Shown here piece by piece: positions 1-6,801 of a stretch of DNA of 8,094 nt. Position numbers and translations under genes: made by a program. How positions within the stretch are numbered: position 1 is the stretch's first letter; every line of letters starts with the position of its first letter. Under the pieces are notes generated by a model. The model saw nothing but the letters and a program-made list of their open reading frames with translations. It was not told where the DNA came from and searched no databases. This stretch comes from Candidatus Cloacimonadota bacterium (GTDB lineage Bacteria; Cloacimonadota; Cloacimonadia; Cloacimonadales; Cloacimonadaceae), in contig JALNYD010000118.1 of assembly GCA_023230025.1 (NCBI GenBank), positions 1 to 8,094 on the forward strand, read 5' to 3'.

Positions 1-1
1 T

Positions 2-316
2 GCTTCTCAAAGCTTCATCGTACCCTTTGATAATTTTGGTCTGGTGAAGATCATAAGCATCCTGCAAAACTTCAGTACAAACATTCTGGCGGATGGCCGC
101 GATCAGCAACTTCTTCAAGCATTTCAAGAACCCCTTTGCGAAGTATGGATTACCACCACCAGTGGTAAAACTCATAAGCTTAGTTTTGCTAAACTTGATA
201 AAGACAGGCACATGCTCATGGTGGATGACGATAGCAGAGTGCTGTTTCAGGTGAGTTTTGATACTGTGTTTCGCTTCATGCGTCATGCAGAAGTTTTCAG
301 AAGAGAGTTTATATGA
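2..316 (+). CDS. C-terminal part of an unrecognised protein, cut by the window start
   Basis: The reading frame is open from the first complete codon of the window (base 2) to a TGA at 314-316, giving at least 104 residues. A GTG at base 44 could be read as a start, but no Shine-Dalgarno sequence precedes it and the frame continues upstream, so I read this as the tail of a longer gene. The visible part has no cysteine, membrane segment or signal peptide. It is a mix of short helical and beta stretches, ending with WITTTSGKTHKLSF, a strand-rich stretch and a basic helix (FRFMRHAEVFRREFI). The strand-turn-strand-then-helix ending loosely recalls the C-terminal unit of DUF4340 proteins, but I cannot confirm this. 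The stop overlaps the next gene's ATG by four bases (ATGA), so the two are probably co-transcribed and translationally coupled. Confidence 0.7.
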   Translation, partial: ASQSFIVPFDNFGLVKIISILQNFSTNILADGRDQQLLQAFQEPLCEVWITTTSGKTHKLSFAKLDKDRHMLMVDDDSRVLFQVSFDTVFRFMRHAEVFRREFI

Positions 317-735
317 ACCAGATTATCAGTTGCAACAGCCTTGATCCTCAGCTCTATGAAGCTATCATGCAGGTGTGGCACGAAACGGGTGTCACCAACC
401 CAGCCCGGGTTGATAGCCTTCAAGCCATCCAGCATAGCCTGGAGCATACAGGAACCCTTTTGTATTGTGAAATAGATAATCAGGTAGTGGGCGTGGTTTG
501 GGTGAATCATGACTATCGCCGATTGTATATTCACCACATGGCAGTGTTACCTGCATATCAGAACCGCGGTATCGGTAGAAGCTTGCTGGCAGAAGCCCTC
601 AAAATTGCCAAAAGCACAGGATATCAGGCCAAGCTTGAAGTTCATCGCGATAATCCTGCTGCCCGTCATCTTTATGCATCTCTTGGATTTAAGGATCTGG
701 ATGGATATATCACAATGATCAAGCGAGAGCTTTGA
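313..735 (+). CDS. GNAT-family N-acetyltransferase, RimI-like
   Basis: A 140-residue single-domain GNAT protein, the usual length for this family. It should transfer an acetyl group from acetyl-CoA to an amine. The acetyl-CoA pyrophosphate loop is visible as Q83-N-R-G86-I-G88 (QxxGxG), following the beta-4 strand around LYIHHMAVLP (71-80) and leading into helix 87-100. The second half has the RimI-type signature: LEV at 108-110, N114, A116-A117, LY at 120-121 and GF at 125-126. This arrangement is typical of acetylases of protein N-termini such as RimI, but also of small-molecule acetylases, so the substrate is open. The ATG lies inside the previous stop (ATGA), preceded by a purine-rich AGAAGAGAG stretch near 299-307 that can act as ribosome binding site. 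Its stop overlaps the trmFO start, so the gene sits in the middle of a coupled operon. Confidence 0.9.
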   Translation: MNQIISCNSLDPQLYEAIMQVWHETGVTNPARVDSLQAIQHSLEHTGTLLYCEIDNQVVGVVWVNHDYRRLYIHHMAVLPAYQNRGIGRSLLAEALKIAKSTGYQAKLEVHRDNPAARHLYASLGFKDLDGYITMIKREL

Positions 736-2048
736 TGCCAGAAGTAAGCATAATCGGAGGGGGGCTTGCCGGGTGTGAAGCTGCTTTGCAGCTCTCGGCT
801 GCTGGATATCAGGTGCAGCTTTACGAAATGCGGCCGCAGATCCAGACTCCTGCCCATCAAAGTGCCTGCTTAGCAGAATTGGTGTGCAGTAATAGCTTCA
901 AATCCACCCGTCTGGATACCGGGGCTGGATTGCTGAAAGCAGAGTTGAGCATGATGGGTTCGCGGCTCTTGGAGATTGCCCTTTCCTGCTCCGTAGCTGC
1001 CGGACATGCCCTGGCAGTGGATCGTCTGCTCTTTGCCAATACGGTTACTCAAGCTATTGCCAATAACCCCAAAATTACCCTGCATCAGGAAGAGTTAAAA
1101 GAAATCCCCCCAGGTATGGCCATTATTGCCACCGGACCACTCACGTCAGATGCCATGATGCTTACTCTGGCAGATTTACTGGGTGAGCAGCAGCTCTTCT
1201 TCTTTGATGCTATAGCTCCCATCATTGACGCTGATAGCATTGATTATGAAGTTGTGTATGCCAAGGCGCGTTATGATAAGGGTGAACCGGATTATCTGAA
1301 TTGTGCCTTTAACCGCGAGCAGTACTATGAGTTTGTAGATGCCCTGGTGGATGGAGAAAAGCATAGTGTACACGAGTTTGAGAATGCCTTCTTCAATGGC
1401 CAGAGTTTTAGCTTCTATGAAAACTGCATGCCAATCGAAGAGCTTGCCCGTCGGGGACGGGATACTCTACGTCATGGAGTAATGCGGCCAATGGGGCTGG
1501 AACTGCCAGCAACAGGACAGAAAGCCTTCGCAGTGTTGCAACTACGGGCAGAGAACTCTGATAGAACTGCCTTCAACCTGGTTGGATGTCAAACCATGCT
1601 GCGTTATCCCGAGCAGAAGCGTATCTTCAGATTGATTCCGGGACTGGGGAACGCCAGCTTTCTACGCTTTGGTTCCATCCATCGCAATGCCTATTTGAAC
1701 ACGCCCCATCTGGTGAGTGACATTCTTGAGCTCAAAGCTCGTCCCAATACCTGGGTGGCAGGGCAACTCAGTGGCGTTGAAGGCTATGTGGAGAGCATCG
1801 CTTCCGGCCTGATCACAGCCCGCATTATCAGCCAGAAGATGAGCATCCTGCCTGCTGAGACAATCCTGGGTCAACTGTGGCGGCGCTTGATTACTGAGCC
1901 TGATAAGCGAGGATTTCAGCCTGTCAATGCAAACTTTGGTCTGTTACCCGCTTTGCCGGATTCTGTGCGGGATAAGAAGCTCAAAAAAGAGCTGCTTAGT
2001 CAGCGTTCCCTGGATGCCTTAAAAACTTTCTTGACGTTTGAGCACTGA
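735..2048 (+). CDS. trmFO: TrmFO, folate/FAD-dependent tRNA (uracil-54-C5)-methyltransferase
   Basis: Makes 5-methyluridine at position 54 in the T-loop of tRNA, using methylenetetrahydrofolate as carbon donor and reduced FAD. This cytoplasmic enzyme replaces the SAM-dependent TrmA in many bacteria. The 437 residues match the family's usual length. The N-terminal FAD-binding Rossmann motif is IIGGGLAGCEAA (6-17), followed by an acidic residue at the end of the second strand (LYEMRP, 29-34). Two family cysteines are present: C51 in AELVCSNSFKS and C231 in ENCMPIE. The strongly conserved block EQKRIFRLIPGLGNA (293-307), the following RFGSIHRNAYLNTP and the FAD-contacting GQLSGVEGYVESIASG (343-358) are intact. 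I chose ATG 735 over TTG 732 because it is the stronger codon and forms a TGATG overlap with the upstream stop. A relative, RlmFO, modifies 23S rRNA in mycoplasmas, but a tRNA role is far more likely here. Confidence 0.96.
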   Translation: MPEVSIIGGGLAGCEAALQLSAAGYQVQLYEMRPQIQTPAHQSACLAELVCSNSFKSTRLDTGAGLLKAELSMMGSRLLEIALSCSVAAGHALAVDRLLFANTVTQAIANNPKITLHQEELKEIPPGMAIIATGPLTSDAMMLTLADLLGEQQLFFFDAIAPIIDADSIDYEVVYAKARYDKGEPDYLNCAFNREQYYEFVDALVDGEKHSVHEFENAFFNGQSFSFYENCMPIEELARRGRDTLRHGVMRPMGLELPATGQKAFAVLQLRAENSDRTAFNLVGCQTMLRYPEQKRIFRLIPGLGNASFLRFGSIHRNAYLNTPHLVSDILELKARPNTWVAGQLSGVEGYVESIASGLITARIISQKMSILPAETILGQLWRRLITEPDKRGFQPVNANFGLLPALPDSVRDKKLKKELLSQRSLDALKTFLTFEH

Positions 2049-2064
2049 TATAGAATCTTAGAAA

Positions 2065-2080
2065 TCTGCATTTATGCAGA
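2065..2080. other. Small perfect hairpin in the trmFO-DUF3795 gap
   Basis: TCTGCA, a TTTA loop and TGCAGA form a perfect six-base-pair stem 17 bases after the trmFO stop. Past one A-A mismatch, flanking AA and TT can add two more pairs. The sequence after it (ATTATTTGCAT) is AT-rich but has no continuous T run, so it would be at best a weak intrinsic terminator. It could instead be a processing or mRNA-stability hairpin between two parts of one transcript. A chance palindrome is also possible. Confidence 0.3.
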
Positions 2081-2109
2081 ATTATTTGCATACCTCATAA
2101 GGAGATGTT

Positions 2110-2442
2110 ATGCTCAAACTTATTTCAGCCTGTGGCCTGGATTGCTTTACCTGTGAATGCCGGGAAGCCTATTTGAATGGTGATGAAGCTCGTAAGGCAG
2201 ATATTGCCCTGCGATGGTCAAAAATGTATGATAATGAGTTCAGCGCCAAAGACATTGCCTGTGAAGGCTGTATGGAAGGTTCTGTGCATTTTGCCTGGTG
2301 TGAAAAGTGCCCCATTCGTGCTTGTGCTGAAGGTAAGGGCTACAAATCCTGTGCAGAGTGTGCTGATTTCCCCTGTGAGCACAATAGCTGGCTTTACACT
2401 CAGGTGCCCTCTGCAAAAGAGGCAATCCAAAGCTTAAGATAG
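2110..2442 (+). CDS. DUF3795-family cysteine-rich small protein
   Basis: A 110-residue cytoplasmic protein with twelve cysteines, many in CxxC-like pairs: C8, C12, C15, C17, C51, C54, C64, C67, C72, C81, C84 and C89. The opening ISACGLDCFTCECREAYL, with CGLDC near the N-terminus, and the later CEGC, CEKCPIRAC and CAECADFPC groups are the hallmark of DUF3795, common in anaerobic bacteria and archaea. Cysteine spacing suggests bound zinc or iron-sulfur clusters. The biochemical role of the family is not established and I do not assign one. The start is secure: AAGGAGA at 2099-2105 is a strong ribosome binding site just before the ATG. The gene follows trmFO after 61 bases and runs directly into the cyclophilin gene, whose ribosome binding site overlaps this stop codon, so those two should be co-expressed. 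Confidence 0.9.
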   Translation: MLKLISACGLDCFTCECREAYLNGDEARKADIALRWSKMYDNEFSAKDIACEGCMEGSVHFAWCEKCPIRACAEGKGYKSCAECADFPCEHNSWLYTQVPSAKEAIQSLR

Positions 2443-2450
2443 GAGTTACC

Positions 2451-3530
2451 ATGAAACAAATCAAAATTGTTGTATTACTTTGCTTATTACTTCCCACTCT
2501 GCTTTCCGCCCGCATCTTTGCCCGCTGGCATACCTCCATGGGGAGCTTCACCGCCGAACTCTATGATGATATTGTTCCCATAACTGCCAATAATTTCAGA
2601 GATTTGGCCAATAGTGGCTTTTACCAGAATCTCATCTTTCACCGGGTGATTGACGGCTTTGTCATTCAAGATGGCTGTCCCAACGGCACCGGAACCGGCG
2701 GCCCAGGTTACACTATCCCGGATGAGTTCAGCCCACTATTGAATCACAATGAAGCAGGAATCCTGGCGATGGCACGAACTTCTGCACCAAACAGCGCTGG
2801 AAGTCAGTATTACTTCACTTTGGCTCCCACTCCACATCTGAACGGGAGTTATGCTGTGTTTGGCAAAGTCATTGAAGGCCTGGAGTATGTGCTTGGGATA
2901 GGCTCCGTGCCAACTGATGCTAATGACCGTCCGATCATCCCAGTCAATATCTATCAGGTTCGGATGCTTGATCTTAGTATTGGCGAGCTTTTCCCCGATG
3001 TAAGCGAGACTCAGCTGTTACCGGCTAATCAAAACCAGATGTTTATTGTAGAAGCCTATACCGCTGAGGCTGAGCTTAGCTATGACTGGTATATAGATGA
3101 GGAGTTGCATAGTGAAAGCAGCTTCATTCTGGAGACGGCTTTTGCCAATTCTGGGGATCACACAGTGCGATGTCACATTGCTTCCAGCGATAGCATTGCC
3201 TTTGATGCCCTATGGAATGTGCAGATTAGCTCCGCCAATGCCGATGCTGCTGCTCCGGAATTGATCTCGATCAAGACTTCTCCCAATCCATTCAGCCAGA
3301 ATCTGGAGATAAGCTGCTCCTTGAAGGAATCTGCCCCCATCAAGCTGGAAGTGTTCAACCTGAAAGGTCAGAAAGTGAAGACACTGTATGAAGGAATCCA
3401 AAACCCGGGTACATGGAACATCACTTGGGATGGCAGAGATATTACCCAAAGAACCTGCCCCGCAGGACTATATGTGCTGAAGATATCCGAGCCCAGGGGA
3501 CAGCAATACCGCAAAATCAGCAAGTACTGA
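2451..3530 (+). CDS. Secreted cyclophilin-type peptidyl-prolyl isomerase with Ig-like and C-terminal FlgD-like/sorting domain
   Basis: Residues 1-20 form a signal peptide (KQIK, a hydrophobic core, cleavage likely after LLSA). Residues about 22-172 are a cyclophilin domain, which isomerises Xaa-Pro bonds during protein folding. It carries FHRVIDGFVIQDG (63-75) with catalytic R65, the GSQYYFTLAPTPHLNG block (117-132) and VFGKV (136-140). Relative to human CypA, F113 is Y121 and W121 is H129, substitutions known in bacterial members. Residues about 185-262 look like a beta-rich PKD/Ig-like module (YDWYIDEE, then DHTVRCHI). Residues 277-359 form a FlgD-like or type IX-style C-terminal domain: SPNPF, LEVFNLKGQKVKTL, WDGRD, PAGLYVLKI and a basic tail. 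The protein should leave the cytoplasm and may be outer-surface attached. AGGAG at 2441-2445 fixes the start. Family confidence is very high; the export route is inferred. Confidence 0.93.
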   Translation: MKQIKIVVLLCLLLPTLLSARIFARWHTSMGSFTAELYDDIVPITANNFRDLANSGFYQNLIFHRVIDGFVIQDGCPNGTGTGGPGYTIPDEFSPLLNHNEAGILAMARTSAPNSAGSQYYFTLAPTPHLNGSYAVFGKVIEGLEYVLGIGSVPTDANDRPIIPVNIYQVRMLDLSIGELFPDVSETQLLPANQNQMFIVEAYTAEAELSYDWYIDEELHSESSFILETAFANSGDHTVRCHIASSDSIAFDALWNVQISSANADAAAPELISIKTSPNPFSQNLEISCSLKESAPIKLEVFNLKGQKVKTLYEGIQNPGTWNITWDGRDITQRTCPAGLYVLKISEPRGQQYRKISKY

Positions 3531-3573
3531 GTGTGATATTCAACAAAAATATGTGAAGAACCACAAAAACAAA

Positions 3574-3604
3574 TTGACAAAAAACGCCCCATCTGATCCC
3601 TAAT
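3574..3604 (+). promoter_or_regulatory. Possible promoter of the SNF2 gene
   Basis: TTGACA at 3574-3579 is a perfect sigma-70 -35 box, preceded by an A-rich tract (3541-3573) resembling an UP element. The best -10 candidate is CCTAAT at 3599-3604, four of six matches but with a long 19-base spacer; the preferred 17-base spacing gives no match. It lies in the 100-base gap before the SNF2 gene and would give a leader of about 20 bases. The organism's own promoter consensus is unknown, so this is tentative. Confidence 0.35.
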
Positions 3605-3630
3605 ACCTGATTAACGATAAAGGAAGCAAA

Positions 3631-6600
3631 ATGGCGCGGCTATTCAGCAAAGACTACCATGAACTTTCCAACAGCTGGTATTTCAATCATGCGGTAATTC
3701 CTCTGGCCAAGGACGATCTCTGGTATTGGCTTGCCGCTGATGAGACAGGCAGATTTCAGATGCGCTTTTTCCCATCTCAGACTAAAACAGAATACTTCAG
3801 TGCATGGGTGGAAGTATTGTATGATCCGGAAACTGAGCGTGTAGTAAATCACAAATGTGCCGAATGCAACCATGATGATAACTGCCGGCACTATCTTTCT
3901 CTATTGCGCTATTGTTACTTCAATCTATCCACGGATATCTTCACTGAAGATCCCATCAAAACTTGCGATGGAAACGCTTTGCGAGCAAATCCCCACTGGA
4001 TGGACCTGGCTCACGAAGCTAAACTGAGTGTAGAGGGTATTTACGATCCGGATTCGGATAAGGTCCGCTTTCATCACGATGCCTTTCGAGATCTGAACAT
4101 GCAGGAGCTGATCAAGATCATCAAGGGTCAGGATACCGAAGCTCAGGAGCTTCAAGCCAATTATCAGGTTCTGGATGATTACGAGCTCCGGCTCTTTAGC
4201 TTTTTAAATGAAAACCGGGCAGCTTACTCCGCCAAGAGCTGTTTCTGGTCAATCTACAAAAAGGACTTCCCAGCAGCTCTTTCCTATATGGAACCACTAT
4301 CGGGGCGGATCATCATCAGGGAAACGGGTGAATTGCTCAATTTTGCTGCCGTGCCCTATCCTTTAGCCTTACGGATTGAACAGCGGGGCAAGCAAAACTA
4401 CGCTCTCTCCCCAGTCCTGGTGGACGAACTTTCCACCTGGTTTGCCGGATATCCCACCTGGCTCTTTTTCCGCAACAAAGTGCACAAGGCATATTTGCCA
4501 TTTCGCTCTGAGGTAGTGGATCAGATCTTTAATTCCGAAATGCTGCTCAGCGCTCAAGATCTCATCTACTATCGCAGCATTGTGCACAACGAGCTTTTAC
4601 GCAAAGACATCTACCTGGATTTTGATCCCGGAATCCAGCTTCCTCCGATCATCGATTCTCTACCCAGGTGCAGCCTTCAGATCAAGAGTCTCGGAGATAA
4701 AATCCTGATTGAAGGATTCCTTGTTTATGATCAGATCCATTCCATCCCCCTCTCCCTGCTCCGTTTTGGCAAGCCTCTGGTATATTGCCCCTTAAACCCG
4801 GAAGAGTCGGATTATGCCTGGTTCCTGATTCCTCATCAGATCTTTAGTCAGGTCAGAGGGTTGCTGGATGAATTACCTCCGGTGGAGCTCAATTTGTGGG
4901 AACAAAATGCCCAATTGGTCTTCCCTGAAAGTTCTTTTGAGGATTTGCAGAGTGCCATCTTCAAACTTAGTGACGAAGAGTGGGATATTGTAATCTCTGA
5001 CGAACTCAATAACCGCTTTATTACCAAAATCCCCCTTGAGGTGGAGATTCAGGCCGTTCGCTCTGAAGAGATCGATTGGTTCAGCTACCAGGTGAGCTAT
5101 CATTACCGTGATCTTCGCTTTACTCACGAAGAGCTGAAGAAATACTTCCGCTCTGGAGAACAGCTTCTACACACTGTGGATGGACGTATATTTTTTATCA
5201 GCAATCCCCAAATCCTGGATGAAGTGGAAAAGCTTATCAGTCATAGTGAAGAACAGCATGATGGAGTGTATCGGGCCAGAGTGATGAATCTGCCATACTA
5301 CCAAAGGCTCCGCGAAGAAAATCCCACTCTCAGAATGCTGGGCGATGAACATCTGGAAAACATGTTTCGGGATCTCATAAATCGCCAGCTTGAACGTAAA
5401 CAGGACTTACCATATTTCTTGCAGACTGTACTCCGCGGATACCAAAAAGCAGGCGTCGCCTGGATCAGTATGCTGTCACACTATCATTTGAACGGGATTC
5501 TGGCGGATGAAATGGGATTGGGTAAGACCATTCAAGCTCTAACCATTATCCTTTCAGCTCCTCAGGATAGCACCAGCATGGTGATTTGCCCCAAAACCCT
5601 GCTATACAACTGGGCTGCGGAGATCGAAAAGTTTCACACAAACATCCCCTTTGCCATCGTTGAGGGAAATAAAGCTGAGCGCTCGGAACTGCTACACAGC
5701 CCCAATATCAGGCTCTATATCATCAGCTATTCCATGGTTCTGAGTGATCTGAGCATCCTGCGAGACTTGAACTTCGAGTGGATTGTTCTGGATGAAGCTC
5801 AGAACATCAAAAACGTTTCTGCTCAGCGCACTTCTGCCATCAAAAAGCTCAAATCACGCCATCGCCTGGCCCTCTCCGGAACCCCGATTGAGAATAAAAT
5901 CACTGAGCTCTGGAGCATCATGGATTTCCTGATGCCTGGCTATTTGGGATCGTTAAAACGCTTCAAAAGCCAGTATCTAAGCCCCGATGACGAACAGTTG
6001 GCTCAAAAGAGTCTGCATCGGGCAGTTTCTCCGTTCCTGTTGCGTAGAGTCAAACATGAAGTGCTAATGGAGCTTCCCGATAAGCAGGAACAGGTCTCCT
6101 GGTGCAAGATGAGCCCCCTGCAAGAAAAATTGTATTTGCAGATCATCGATACTGTGCAGAAGAAAATGCTGCCCGAGAGTGCTGATCAGATTACCTATGT
6201 GCATATCCTGGCTGCGCTTACAAAGCTGCGTCAGGTTTGTAACCACCCGCATCTGGCAAACTCTGATGTACTGCCGGATCTGGAGCTTTCAGCCAAACTG
6301 GAGATGCTGGTGGAACTCGTGCAGGAAGCCATTGCAGGCGGCCATAAGGTGCTGGTGTTTTCACAATTTGTACAAATGCTCAGCATCATAAAGCGCAACT
6401 TTAATGCACTGGATATCCCTTTTTGCTATTTAGATGGTCACACAAGGGATCGCCAAAGCCAGATCAACGAGTTTGAAAACAACCCCAATATTCGCCTCTT
6501 TCTGATTAGTTTGAAAACCGGGGGTACCGGATTGAATCTAACTTCTGCAGATACGGTTATTCTTTATGATCCCTGGTGGAATCCCATGGTTGAAAACCAG

Positions 6601-6801
6601 GCCATTGATCGTACTCACCGCTTGGGTCAGACCCGTAAGGTACAGGTTTATCGACTGATCACCAAAAACACGGTGGAAGAGAAAATCCTGAGTTTGCAGA
6701 AGAACAAGATTGATCTCTTCAACGAAGTGATTGAGGGCGGTTCCACCATGCTGAAAACAATGAATCTGGACGAGTTGAAGAGCCTGTTTAGCTACGAATA
6801 A
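3631..6801 (+). CDS. SNF2-family DNA-dependent ATPase (helicase superfamily 2) with SWIM-like zinc site
   Basis: A 1056-residue cytoplasmic ATPase expected to translocate on double-stranded DNA and remodel or displace bound protein. Residues 75-87 hold a SWIM-like zinc site (C76, C79, C85, H87), common in the N-terminus of bacterial SNF2 proteins. Residues about 100-590 match no domain I can name. The ATPase core follows: LRGYQKAGVAW (601-611), Walker A DEMGLGKT (626-633), VICPKTLLYNW (651-661), motif II DEAQ (721-724), LALSGTPIENK (746-756), LLRRVKHEV (803-811), motif IV KVLVFSQF (906-913), motif V LKTGGTGLNLTSAD (961-974) and motif VI DRTHRLGQ (993-1000). All are intact, so it should be active. 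AAAGGAAG at 3619-3626 sets the start. It stands alone, with a possible own promoter. The architecture differs from RapA (no match at the N-terminus). Function in vivo is unknown; DNA repair or transcription recycling are possibilities only. Confidence 0.93.
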   Translation: MARLFSKDYHELSNSWYFNHAVIPLAKDDLWYWLAADETGRFQMRFFPSQTKTEYFSAWVEVLYDPETERVVNHKCAECNHDDNCRHYLSLLRYCYFNLSTDIFTEDPIKTCDGNALRANPHWMDLAHEAKLSVEGIYDPDSDKVRFHHDAFRDLNMQELIKIIKGQDTEAQELQANYQVLDDYELRLFSFLNENRAAYSAKSCFWSIYKKDFPAALSYMEPLSGRIIIRETGELLNFAAVPYPLALRIEQRGKQNYALSPVLVDELSTWFAGYPTWLFFRNKVHKAYLPFRSEVVDQIFNSEMLLSAQDLIYYRSIVHNELLRKDIYLDFDPGIQLPPIIDSLPRCSLQIKSLGDKILIEGFLVYDQIHSIPLSLLRFGKPLVYCPLNPEESDYAWFLIPHQIFSQVRGLLDELPPVELNLWEQNAQLVFPESSFEDLQSAIFKLSDEEWDIVISDELNNRFITKIPLEVEIQAVRSEEIDWFSYQVSYHYRDLRFTHEELKKYFRSGEQLLHTVDGRIFFISNPQILDEVEKLISHSEEQHDGVYRARVMNLPYYQRLREENPTLRMLGDEHLENMFRDLINRQLERKQDLPYFLQTVLRGYQKAGVAWISMLSHYHLNGILADEMGLGKTIQALTIILSAPQDSTSMVICPKTLLYNWAAEIEKFHTNIPFAIVEGNKAERSELLHSPNIRLYIISYSMVLSDLSILRDLNFEWIVLDEAQNIKNVSAQRTSAIKKLKSRHRLALSGTPIENKITELWSIMDFLMPGYLGSLKRFKSQYLSPDDEQLAQKSLHRAVSPFLLRRVKHEVLMELPDKQEQVSWCKMSPLQEKLYLQIIDTVQKKMLPESADQITYVHILAALTKLRQVCNHPHLANSDVLPDLELSAKLEMLVELVQEAIAGGHKVLVFSQFVQMLSIIKRNFNALDIPFCYLDGHTRDRQSQINEFENNPNIRLFLISLKTGGTGLNLTSADTVILYDPWWNPMVENQAIDRTHRLGQTRKVQVYRLITKNTVEEKILSLQKNKIDLFNEVIEGGSTMLKTMNLDELKSLFSYE

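Noticed and set aside
44..316. Complete 90-residue gene starting at GTG 44
   Set aside because: The frame is open to the window edge and no ribosome binding site precedes the GTG, so a truncated longer gene is more likely.
732..734. TTG as trmFO start, one codon earlier
   Set aside because: ATG at 735 is a stronger codon and gives the common TGATG overlap; the TTG adds only one extra residue before the conserved N-terminus.
2240..2551. 103-codon minus-strand frame across the DUF3795-cyclophilin junction
   Set aside because: It overlaps two well-supported genes on the other strand and has no recognisable domain.
3531..3573. Terminator after the cyclophilin gene
   Set aside because: Only weak AT stems (ATATT/AATAT) and a four-base TGTG/CACA pairing are present, without a T run.
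5791..5802. DEAQ in place of DEAH in SNF2 motif II as a possible defect
   Set aside because: DEAQ is a usual form in bacterial SNF2 proteins, and all other ATPase motifs are intact.
3631..6801. SNF2 gene as part of a DISARM-like or other phage-defence island
   Set aside because: No methyltransferase, nuclease or phospholipase-type partner is nearby; neighbours are housekeeping genes, and SNF2 proteins with SWIM sites are common outside defence loci.
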